From the NCBI GenBank assembly GCA_040396955.1, contig JBBAWX010000007.1, positions 62,001 through 126,000 on the forward strand: a DNA stretch of 64,000 bases, in the 5' to 3' direction. The stretch comes from UBA965 sp040396955 (GTDB lineage Bacteria; Chloroflexota; Chloroflexia; Chloroflexales; Roseiflexaceae). Below the pieces are notes generated by a model. The model saw only the letters and a list, made by a program, of their open reading frames with translations. It was not told the DNA's origin and made no database searches. The position numbers were made by a program, and so were the translations under genes. Each line of letters begins with the position of its first letter. Positions within the stretch are counted from its first letter, which is position 1. Shown one piece after another: positions 26,949 through 34,505 of the stretch.

Positions 26949-28115
26949 ATGCGATTTGATTTCGACACCGTTGTCGATCGTCGCGGGGGCGACAGCATCA
27001 AGTGGAATTTGTACGGCGACCAAGTCCTGCCCATGTGGGTGGCCGATGCCGATCTCAAATCTCCGCCAGCAGTCATTGATGCGTTGGTTGCTCGCTCACA
27101 GCACGGCATTTTTGGGTATGCTGGTGCTCCAGCCGAATTAGCCACGTTGTTGGTCAAGCGTATGCAAGATTTGTACAACTGGACCATCAAAGAAGAAGAT
27201 TTGGTTTACGTGCCGGGGGTTGTAACCGGGTTCAATATTGCGACTCGCGCCGTGGCGACTCCGGGCGGTGGGGTGTTGGTGCAGACCCCCAATTACCCGC
27301 CGATTTTGGGAGCTGCCGCAAATCACGACATGATTACCCAGACTGCTGAGTTGAAAGTGGTCGACAAAGGGAACAACGTGATTGACTATGAATTCGACTT
27401 GGACGCCTTCGTGGGTGCCATGGACGAAAAGACGAAGATTTTCATTTTGTGCCATCCGCACAACCCTACCGGGCGTTTGCTGGGCCGCGAAGAGTTGACG
27501 GCCATGGCCCATGCTTGTATTGAGCGGGGTGTGGTCATCTGCTCCGACGAGATTCACTGCGACATTGTGCTGGATGGACGCACGCATATTCCTACTGCGT
27601 CGTTGTCAGAAGAAATTGCGCAGCACACCATTACATTGATGGCACCGAGTAAAACCTTTAATATCCCTGGGCTAGGATTCAGTTTCGCCATCATTCAAAA
27701 TAAGGCGTTGCGTGATGCCTACAAAAAGGTGATGGCTGGTCTGGTGCCGCATGCCGGTATTTATGGGTACGTGGGTGCCTTGGCGGCCTACCGTCATGGT
27801 CAAGAATGGCTTGATGCGACGTTGGCCTACTATGCCGCCAACCGCGATTTTGCGGTTTCGTACATTCGTAGTTACATGCCACAGCTGAAAGTGACCAACC
27901 CGGAATCCACCTATTTGGCGTGGATTGATTGTAGCCAGGCTGGCATTGAAGGGAATCCAAAGGAATACTTCCAAAAATTTGGCGTGGCGCTTGGTGACGG
28001 GCGCAACTTTGGCAGTCACACGGCGAATTATGTGCGCATGACCATGGCTTGCCCACGGGAATTGTTGGAGCAAGGGTTGAATGCGATGCGCTTGGCGTTA
28101 GAGCCGTTGAGTTAA
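26949..28115 (+). CDS. PatB/MalY-type pyridoxal-phosphate C-S lyase (copy 1)
   Basis: The product has 388 residues. It is a fold-type I PLP enzyme of the MalY/PatB group, which typically cleaves cystathionine or other C-S bonds. MWVADADLKSPPAVIDAL at the start is the family signature, NPHNPTGR-type HPHNPTG is at 169-175, CSDEIH at 198-203, and the PLP lysine is K235 in PSKTFNIPG. Start ATG 26949 follows AAGGAG. A second, diverged copy lies directly downstream. A role in methionine/cysteine or thiol metabolism is likely; whether it is a lyase or an aminotransferase is not decided by sequence. Confidence 0.88.
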   Translation: MRFDFDTVVDRRGGDSIKWNLYGDQVLPMWVADADLKSPPAVIDALVARSQHGIFGYAGAPAELATLLVKRMQDLYNWTIKEEDLVYVPGVVTGFNIATRAVATPGGGVLVQTPNYPPILGAAANHDMITQTAELKVVDKGNNVIDYEFDLDAFVGAMDEKTKIFILCHPHNPTGRLLGREELTAMAHACIERGVVICSDEIHCDIVLDGRTHIPTASLSEEIAQHTITLMAPSKTFNIPGLGFSFAIIQNKALRDAYKKVMAGLVPHAGIYGYVGALAAYRHGQEWLDATLAYYAANRDFAVSYIRSYMPQLKVTNPESTYLAWIDCSQAGIEGNPKEYFQKFGVALGDGRNFGSHTANYVRMTMACPRELLEQGLNAMRLALEPLS

Positions 28116-28129
28116 ACGGGACGTGATGC

Positions 28130-28163
28130 GGCGCCCTGCGTGGTAGCACGCAGGGTGCCTTTT
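28130..28163 (+). terminator. Terminator between the tandem PatB genes
   Basis: A 13-bp stem with one G-U pair (28130-28142 with 28147-28159) is followed by TTTT. The ribosome binding site of copy 2 begins only a few bases later. Confidence 0.75.
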
Positions 28164-28179
28164 GCTAGGGGGGCATTTG

Positions 28180-29385
28180 ATGGCAGAGCATGATTTTGGG
28201 TCGGTTGAGCGTCGTGACACCGACAGTGTGAAATGGAACTTGTACGCGGCCGATGTAACACCGGCGTGGATTGCCGAAGCCGATTTCAAACCGCCGCAGG
28301 CGGTCATCGATGCTCTTGTCGCACGTGCTCAACACGGCATGTTTGGCTACACTGCCGCCATTGGGCATGCTTCGGCGCCGGGTGCGCTCTGGGAGTTGCC
28401 CCGGGTCGCTGAGATTATTGTGGAGCGTCTCTGGCGGCGCTATCAGTGGCGCGTGCACCCAGACGAACTCGTCTACTTGCCTGGGGTGGTCGCTGGCTTC
28501 AATGTGGCGTGTCGGATTGCGGGTGAGCCCGGCGATGCGATCATGATGCATGCACCCTGTTATGGCCCGATTGCCAAAGCCCCTGCGAATCAAGGGCGGC
28601 GTGCTACCTACACCCAACTGACACTCTCCCAAGACTCCACTGGGTGTTTGCACTATGTGCATGACGATGCTGACATGCAGGCCAATCTTGATACGCCGAC
28701 TGCGATGTTTTTGCTGTGTAATCCGCACAATCCGACTGGACGAGCGTTGCAACGCCACGAACTCGAGCAGATTGCAGCGCGTTGTTTGGCCAACAACATG
28801 TTGATTTGCTCAGATGAAATTCATGCCGAGATTTTGCTTGGCGACACGGTACACATTCCGATTGCCACGGTATCGCCCGAAGTAGCGCGCCGCACAATCA
28901 CGCTGATAAGCCCAAGCAAGAGTTTCAATATTCCAGGGCTCGGTTTTAGTGTGGCTATCATCCAAGATCCAGCATTGCGGGCCACGTACATGGCCGCCAT
29001 GCAAGGCTTGGTGGCAAGCCCGCAGATCTTTGGGTATGTGGGGGCCATGGCCGCATATCAACATGGTGATGATTGGCTCCGCCAGGTGAATGCCTACTAC
29101 ATGGCCAATCGTGATTTCACGCTGGAATATTTGCGCACCCACATGCCTCAGCTCCGCAGTACCCGGGCAGAAGCGACCTACTTGGCGTGGATTGATTGTC
29201 GTCAGGCCGAGTTGCCCATGCCCGCCAAGGTGTTTTTTGAGACCCATGCCAAAGTGGCATTGGCCGATGGCGCTGGCTTCGGTGAGGCTGGTACGGGGTT
29301 TGTGCGCTTGACGATGGCCACGCAACGCGAGCGACTAGAGCACATATTGCATGCGATGGCGTTGGCCCTCAAACGATTCGGCTAA
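28180..29385 (+). CDS. PatB/MalY-type pyridoxal-phosphate C-S lyase (copy 2)
   Basis: The product has 401 residues, tandem paralog of the preceding gene. Start ATG 28180 follows GGGGGG; a TTG at 28162 in the same frame is less likely. Motifs are kept: CNPHNPTGRA, CSDEIHAEI and the PLP lysine in SPSKSFNIPGLG. Compared with copy 1, it has an insertion of about a dozen residues near 62-75 (HASAPGALWELPR), close to the active-site entrance, suggesting a changed substrate. A strong terminator separates the two, so expression may differ. Confidence 0.87.
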   Translation: MAEHDFGSVERRDTDSVKWNLYAADVTPAWIAEADFKPPQAVIDALVARAQHGMFGYTAAIGHASAPGALWELPRVAEIIVERLWRRYQWRVHPDELVYLPGVVAGFNVACRIAGEPGDAIMMHAPCYGPIAKAPANQGRRATYTQLTLSQDSTGCLHYVHDDADMQANLDTPTAMFLLCNPHNPTGRALQRHELEQIAARCLANNMLICSDEIHAEILLGDTVHIPIATVSPEVARRTITLISPSKSFNIPGLGFSVAIIQDPALRATYMAAMQGLVASPQIFGYVGAMAAYQHGDDWLRQVNAYYMANRDFTLEYLRTHMPQLRSTRAEATYLAWIDCRQAELPMPAKVFFETHAKVALADGAGFGEAGTGFVRLTMATQRERLEHILHAMALALKRFG

Positions 29386-29417
29386 TTGGGAATCACGAAT
29401 ATCACTCACTATTTGGG

Positions 29418-29445
29418 TTGACACATATTTAAAAGTATTTATACT
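29418..29445 (+). promoter_or_regulatory. Promoter of the BMP lipoprotein gene
   Basis: Consensus TTGACA at 29418-29423 and TATACT at 29440-29445 are 16 bases apart. Transcription should begin near 29452, leaving a leader of about 140 bases. Confidence 0.8.
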
Positions 29446-29518
29446 TAGTGTTAACAACCGAATTTCTTCGTTCACAATGTGTAGATGCGCCGTGGCATCA
29501 CCAATGTTTCGCCCCAGT

Positions 29519-29546
29519 AAAGGTCGACACTGTCGGCCTTTTTTAT
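29519..29546 (+). terminator. Intrinsic terminator within the BMP leader (candidate attenuator)
   Basis: A 9-bp stem (29519-29527 with 29533-29541, one G-U pair) is followed by TTTTT. It lies inside the leader, about 45 bases before the lipoprotein start. A smaller hairpin, GATGC/GCATC at 29484-29499, precedes it. I do not recognise a known riboswitch class. Confidence 0.6.
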
Positions 29547-29590
29547 ATTTTTGGGGATTGTAACCACATTCGTAAGGTAAGAGGAGTAGC

Positions 29591-30808
29591 ATGAAGCAGC
29601 AGATGGAAAGCCGAATGGCACGCATGATGATGCTGACCGTGATCGCACTGTTGGCATCACTGATGAGTGCGTGTGCGGCTCAACCAAGCGCCCCGGCCGC
29701 GAGTGATGAGAAGTTCGTCTTTGGAATGGTATTAGTTGGTCCAATCAACGACGGTGGTTGGAGTCAGGCACACTACGAAGCCGCCAAGCGCGTAGAATCC
29801 GAAGTTGCGGGGAGCGAATTTGTCTACATCGACAAGGTGAACCCGGCAGATCGCCCCAACGTGACAGTTGAGCAGGTTGTCGACGAGTTGGTCGGCAAAG
29901 GTGCCAAGCTGATTATCACCAACTCAGACGACTTCAAGGATGGCACTCGTGAGGCTGCCAAGGCCCACCCAGATGTTGTATTCATGCACGCCTCCGGTGA
30001 CGATGTATTGACTGGCAAGGCTCCTGCCAATCTTGGCAACGTGATGGGTCGCATGGAGTACGGCAAGATGATGGCTGGTTGTGCGGCCGCGTTGCAGAGT
30101 GCTGAGGGGAAAATCGCCTTCGTTGGACCATTGATCAACGACGAAACCCGACGCTTGACCAATTCAGCCTACCTCGGTGCCAAGCACTGTTGGGAGAAGA
30201 TTCGTGGTGGTGACCCGGCCGCGTTGCAGTTCAAAGTGACCTGGATTGGCTTCTGGTTCAACATTCCCGGTGTCACACTCGATCCTACTCAGGTCGTGAA
30301 TGACTTCTTTGCTGCCGGGAATGACGTGGTCATCTCCGGGATTGACACGCCAGAGGCCATCGTTGAGGCTGCCAAGGCTCGCGCCGCTGGCCAAAACGTA
30401 TTTGCAGTGCCGTACGACTTCGAAAAGGCCTGTGAAAAGGGTCCTGATGCCTGTCTCGGCGTCCCCTACTTCAACTGGTACCCGGCCTACAGCAAGTTGG
30501 TTGCTGATGTCAAAGGTGGTACGTGGAAGCAGGGTTGGGAGTGGCAATCACCCGACTGGAGTAACATCAACAACCACGACACGAGCGCTATCGGCTTTGT
30601 GAAGGGCAATGCCCTGAGCGCAGAGGCGGCTACTGGGCTCGACACGTTCATCGGTGAATTGGCCGGTGGTTTGAATCTCTGGACCGGCCCCATCAATCTG
30701 CAAGATGGCAGTGCGTATCTTGCCGATGGTGAGGTCGCCACCGACCAGCAGGTGTGGTACATGCCACAGTTGCTCGAAGGCATGGAAGGTCAGAGCGCAA
30801 GCAACTAG
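29591..30808 (+). CDS. BMP-family substrate-binding lipoprotein (nucleoside/purine importer)
   Basis: The product has 405 residues. A signal peptide with a lipobox (LLASLMSAC, acylated C28) precedes a Basic Membrane Protein domain with GPINDGGWSQAHYEAAK, the family's first signature, and the NSDDFKDGT region. BMP proteins are the solute-binding parts of ABC importers for nucleosides and related compounds. AGAGGAG lies 6 bases before ATG 29591. It is followed by a terminator and then the ATPase and permease genes, which complete the importer. Confidence 0.92.
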   Translation: MKQQMESRMARMMMLTVIALLASLMSACAAQPSAPAASDEKFVFGMVLVGPINDGGWSQAHYEAAKRVESEVAGSEFVYIDKVNPADRPNVTVEQVVDELVGKGAKLIITNSDDFKDGTREAAKAHPDVVFMHASGDDVLTGKAPANLGNVMGRMEYGKMMAGCAAALQSAEGKIAFVGPLINDETRRLTNSAYLGAKHCWEKIRGGDPAALQFKVTWIGFWFNIPGVTLDPTQVVNDFFAAGNDVVISGIDTPEAIVEAAKARAAGQNVFAVPYDFEKACEKGPDACLGVPYFNWYPAYSKLVADVKGGTWKQGWEWQSPDWSNINNHDTSAIGFVKGNALSAEAATGLDTFIGELAGGLNLWTGPINLQDGSAYLADGEVATDQQVWYMPQLLEGMEGQSASN

Positions 30809-30822
30809 TGAGTTGCATACAG

Positions 30823-30856
30823 ACCGGGCTCCACATCTGTGGAGCCCGGTTTGTTT
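30823..30856 (+). terminator. Terminator after the BMP lipoprotein gene
   Basis: A perfect 13-bp stem (30823-30835 with 30838-30850) is followed by TTGTTT. It probably lets the binding protein be made in excess of the membrane parts. Confidence 0.8.
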
Positions 30857-30880
30857 GTATGGTGTACTTTCTCGTACAAT
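30851..30880 (+). promoter_or_regulatory. Candidate promoter of the ATPase-permease genes
   Basis: TTGTTT at 30851-30856 and TACAAT at 30875-30880 are 18 bases apart. Confidence 0.45.
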
Positions 30881-30941
30881 GTCGATAGATGCAGGTGAAT
30901 GAATTCCGCAACGGTCGTTGACCGAAGAAAGAGGCTCATGA

Positions 30942-32396
30942 ATGCACGTCAGCATTCGTCATCTGAGTAAATCGTTTGGCGCACTGAAGGCCAATGACGA
31001 CATTTCGGTCGATTTTGCTGCTGGCCAGATTCACGGTGTGCTGGGTGAAAACGGCGCTGGCAAGAGTACATTAATGAAACTGCTAGCCGGCGTGTATGCG
31101 GCTGATGCAGGCACTGTTACCATTGATGCACGTCCTGTGACCCTCGGTACGCCACGGCAGTCGATTGTGGCTGGGATTGGCATGGTTGGTCAAGATCCCC
31201 TCGATATCCCGGTCTTCTCAGTCATCGACAACATCGCCTGTGGGATGGGCATGCCCGCTCGATCTGAACTCCTTCTCGAGTATCAACGCTTAGCCTCCGA
31301 TCTGGGATTTACCGTGAGCGCGTCCCAACGCATCGGTGATTTGACCGTGGGGCAACGGCAACAGGTCGAGATTGTTCGTCTGTTGTTGGCCGGTTCACAG
31401 GTGCTTATTCTTGATGAGCCAACGACTGGAATTACCGCTGACCAAATCGCGGCTTTGTTCACGGCATTGCGACGATTAGCTGACGCTGGCAAGACCGTTT
31501 TGTTTGTCACCCACAAACTTGACGAGGTTGTAGCACTCTGCGATACCATCACGGTTCTGCGTGGTGGGTGCATTGTGGGGGCGCAGCGTGCCATGCCCGT
31601 GAGCAAAACGGACATGCTCCATGCCATGTTTGGTGAATCCAATCCACCCGAACGTGTTGCGGTAGCATTGGACGAAGATGCCCCGGTGCGGTGGCATTGC
31701 AAGGGGGTGACGCTCCGTGATCAGCACTTCGCCATTGGGCCGATTCATCATCGCATTCATCAAGGTCGGATTGTCGCTTTGGCAGGTCTCGAGGGATCTG
31801 GGCAACGCGCGTATCTTCAACACCTTGCTGGTCTGTTGTTGCCTGTGGAGGGGCGTACTACGTTTGAAGGCGATGCGTTACAGCGGCATCATCGCGACGT
31901 GGCTTTTCTCCCAGCCGATCGACTGCGTGAGGGCATTGTCGGTGAAATGTCGCTCTACGATCACGTGTGCTTAATGCGTGCCGATTTGGTGGGCTCCGGC
32001 GAATCGCCTCTCGATAAGACCAAGCAACTGATTGCTGAATACGACATCAAGGCGGAATGGGATACTCCGTTGGCCTTGCTCTCCGGTGGGAATCAGCAAC
32101 GCGCCATGCTGGCCCTGATTCCCGATGCGGTAAAAGGGATTTTGCTGGAACATCCGACACGTGGGCTCGATGCGCGTAGTGCGGCGGCAGTGTGGTCGCG
32201 CTTGCAACAGCGTCGTGCCCAAGGAACGAGTGTGGTCTTTTTTGCGGCCGATCTCGATGAAATTCTCTTGTATGCTGACGAAATCGTGGTCTTTTTTGCG
32301 GGGCGTGTCTCGCGTCTGATCGCACGTGATGCGGTCACCGAAGCACAACTTGCTGCATTCATTGGCGGAGTAGGCTTTGCAGAGGTGCAATCATGA
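30942..32396 (+). CDS. Sugar/nucleoside-type ABC transporter ATPase (two ATP-binding domains)
   Basis: The product has 484 residues. Domain 1 has Walker A GENGAGKST near residue 34, the signature TVGQRQQVE near 137 and Walker B ILDEPT near 155. Domain 2 has a degenerate Walker A (GLEGSGQRA near 270) and signature LSGGNQQRAML near 379, as usual for carbohydrate/nucleoside ATPases such as RbsA/YufO. It powers the BMP importer. Start ATG 30942 is 8 bases after AGAGG. It overlaps the first permease gene by ATGA. Confidence 0.92.
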   Translation: MHVSIRHLSKSFGALKANDDISVDFAAGQIHGVLGENGAGKSTLMKLLAGVYAADAGTVTIDARPVTLGTPRQSIVAGIGMVGQDPLDIPVFSVIDNIACGMGMPARSELLLEYQRLASDLGFTVSASQRIGDLTVGQRQQVEIVRLLLAGSQVLILDEPTTGITADQIAALFTALRRLADAGKTVLFVTHKLDEVVALCDTITVLRGGCIVGAQRAMPVSKTDMLHAMFGESNPPERVAVALDEDAPVRWHCKGVTLRDQHFAIGPIHHRIHQGRIVALAGLEGSGQRAYLQHLAGLLLPVEGRTTFEGDALQRHHRDVAFLPADRLREGIVGEMSLYDHVCLMRADLVGSGESPLDKTKQLIAEYDIKAEWDTPLALLSGGNQQRAMLALIPDAVKGILLEHPTRGLDARSAAAVWSRLQQRRAQGTSVVFFAADLDEILLYADEIVVFFAGRVSRLIARDAVTEAQLAAFIGGVGFAEVQS

Positions 32397-33421
32397 GGCG
32401 AGTCTTTGAGCGCTATCGGATGCCCACCATTGGGCTTATCAGCGCCCTAGTAGTCACTGCATTCATCATGCTGAGTGCCCAGGTGCCACCACTTGCGGTC
32501 TACGGAGTACTCCTTACCGGCTCGTTTAGCACGCCCACCCGCTTCGCTGACATGTTGATGCTGGCTGCACCGTTGTTGCTGTGTGCGGTGGGATTGACGG
32601 TCAGTTTTGCTGCTGGTCAGTACAACTTGGGCATTGAAGGGCAAATGACCATCGGTGGGGTGGCCGCAATGGCCGTATTGCGCTGGTATGGAGATGCGCC
32701 GGTGGTTGGACTCTGGTGGCTGGCCGCATTGCTGGCTGGGGCGATTGTGGGGGGGGGCTGGGCCTTGCTGGTAGCAGCCCTGAAGCACTACACCCGCGTC
32801 AGTGAGATTTTTGCTGGACTCGGGCTGAACTTCGTGGCCTTGGGAGTCTCGTTGTATCTCGTATTTGGGCCATGGAAGCGCCCGGGTGTTGCTTCCATGT
32901 CAGGCACAGAGCCATTACCCGAGGCGTTGTGGCTGACAACCATTGCAGGGACGCGCCTGGCGTGGCTGACGCCGGTGGTGGCGATTGTGGTTTGTGCCGC
33001 AGTATGGTGGCTACTCCGAAGGACGCACTGGGGATTACAAGTGCGGGCGAGCGGCTTGAGTCCGCAGGCCAGCGAACGCTTTCAAGTACCGGCGACACGG
33101 CGCATGTTTGAGGCGATGTGGCTGGCTGGGGCAAGTGCTGGCTTGGCTGGTGCCCTGCAAATCCTGGGCATCTACCATGCATTGGTGCCCAATGTGGCGA
33201 GTGGTATCGGACTGATGGGGTTGTTGGTGGCGTTGGTTGCCCGGGCAGATATTCGGTGGGTGGCGCCAATTGCGCTCATGTTTGCCACCTTGACTGCAGG
33301 GAGCATCCAATTACCACTGGCGTTGGCCGTTGATAGCAGTATCAGTGGGGTGCTACAAGGCGTTTTGGTGCTTGCCATGATTGTTTCCCGTGCCCTGACC
33401 CGACAGCGAGAGAACACATGA
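32393..33421 (+). CDS. ABC transporter permease (BPD_transp_2, YufP-like)
   Basis: The product has 342 residues. Nine or so membrane segments and the conserved cytoplasmic loop (AASGLSP-type: VRASGLSPQASERFQV near 218) of the branched-chain/nucleoside permease family. The motif SFAAGQYNLGIEGQM near 70 is a signature of the YufP-type partner. It forms the transmembrane channel with the next protein. The gene shares ATGA overlaps at both ends. Confidence 0.92.
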   Translation: MRRVFERYRMPTIGLISALVVTAFIMLSAQVPPLAVYGVLLTGSFSTPTRFADMLMLAAPLLLCAVGLTVSFAAGQYNLGIEGQMTIGGVAAMAVLRWYGDAPVVGLWWLAALLAGAIVGGGWALLVAALKHYTRVSEIFAGLGLNFVALGVSLYLVFGPWKRPGVASMSGTEPLPEALWLTTIAGTRLAWLTPVVAIVVCAAVWWLLRRTHWGLQVRASGLSPQASERFQVPATRRMFEAMWLAGASAGLAGALQILGIYHALVPNVASGIGLMGLLVALVARADIRWVAPIALMFATLTAGSIQLPLALAVDSSISGVLQGVLVLAMIVSRALTRQRENT

Positions 33422-34398
33422 ACGAATCACAACTCGTAATCGATGCCGCCGCCATTATTGCGATGAGTGCTCCATTGTTGTTGGCCACGATGGGAGTACT
33501 GATTGGTGAGCGGGCTGGTGTCATCAATTTATCGGTGGACGGGAGCATGTTGCTCGCCGGAATGGCCGGTTTTGCTGTGGCACTGCTGAGTGGAAGTGTG
33601 GTGCTCGGATTTGTCGCGGCTGCACTTGTCGGCGCGGTAGTGGCCGCGTTGGTTGCGTACCTCGGGATCAGTCTGCGCTTGTCGCAGACTGCAATTGGCT
33701 TCGTGTTGGCCTTGTTGTGCACCGATTTATCGTCGTTTCTCGGGAATCCGTATGTACAACAGCAGGGGCCAGCGGTACCAGCCTGGGATATTCCGGGGCT
33801 CGCACAGCTTCCGCTCGTGGGTCCACTCTTGTTTCAACACGATGTGGTCATCTACAGTAGCGTGTTGGTGGTGCTCATATTTGCCTGGGTACTTCGTGCC
33901 ACGCGCATTGGTTTGTTGTTGCGTGGGGTTGGCGAACGTCCTGAAGCGCTATTTGCCCGTGGCGTTGATGTGGTGCGCATGCGCTATGTGGCAGTCATCG
34001 TGGGTGGAGTGCTCATCGGTCTGGCAGGTGCCGCCTACACACTCGATCTCAAGCAGGGGTGGACGTATCGGCATATTGCAGGGACGGGGTGGATTGCGCT
34101 GGCCATTGTGATTTTTGGGGCATGGCAACCAGCACGGATTGCACTCGGATGCTACTTGTTTGCAGTGCTCCAGGTAATGTCGTCACGGATGCAGAGCAAC
34201 ACGTGGGAAATTCCCACGCAGGTGCTACAAGTAGCTCCGTTTGTGGTGATGATTGTCGTGCTCGCCATTGTCAACAGCATGGGGACACCGTGGATGCAGC
34301 GTTTTTTGGCATATGTGCCGGCTGGCGTTCGGAGCGTTCTAATGCGAATTTCGCAACCAGCCCCGGCAGCGTTGGGGCAACCGTTTGAGCAACAATAA
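33418..34398 (+). CDS. ABC transporter permease (BPD_transp_2, YufQ-like)
   Basis: The product has 326 residues. About eight membrane segments, with GERAGVINLSVDGSMLLAG near 28-46, the signature of the second permease in BMP-type importers. The loop GVGERPEALFARG near 172 contacts the ATPase. It overlaps the upstream permease gene by ATGA. A hairpin terminator follows about 40 bases downstream. Confidence 0.92.
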   Translation: MNESQLVIDAAAIIAMSAPLLLATMGVLIGERAGVINLSVDGSMLLAGMAGFAVALLSGSVVLGFVAAALVGAVVAALVAYLGISLRLSQTAIGFVLALLCTDLSSFLGNPYVQQQGPAVPAWDIPGLAQLPLVGPLLFQHDVVIYSSVLVVLIFAWVLRATRIGLLLRGVGERPEALFARGVDVVRMRYVAVIVGGVLIGLAGAAYTLDLKQGWTYRHIAGTGWIALAIVIFGAWQPARIALGCYLFAVLQVMSSRMQSNTWEIPTQVLQVAPFVVMIVVLAIVNSMGTPWMQRFLAYVPAGVRSVLMRISQPAPAALGQPFEQQ

Positions 34399-34437
34399 CC
34401 GCATCTAGGCTTTTGAGTGTGTGGCTAAGATACGATC

Positions 34438-34479
34438 TCGAGGAGGGGGTGCGCACGCAGTGTGCTCCCCCCTCCTCGA
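34438..34479. terminator. Long hairpin between the importer and polA
   Basis: A stem of about 18 bp (34438-34456 with 34460-34479, with one bulged base) separates the two convergent genes. There is no clear T-run on the plus strand. Confidence 0.6.
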
Positions 34480-34505
34480 TTGCTGCGCACCGTAGTTCAC
34501 AGCGG

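Noticed and set aside
29452..29518. A purine riboswitch before the BMP gene
   Set aside because: I could not find the three-way junction and conserved pyrimidine loops of the purine class.
29452..29563. A leader peptide in the BMP leader (ATG near 29477)
   Set aside because: No ribosome binding site precedes the ATG and its codons show no bias to one amino acid.
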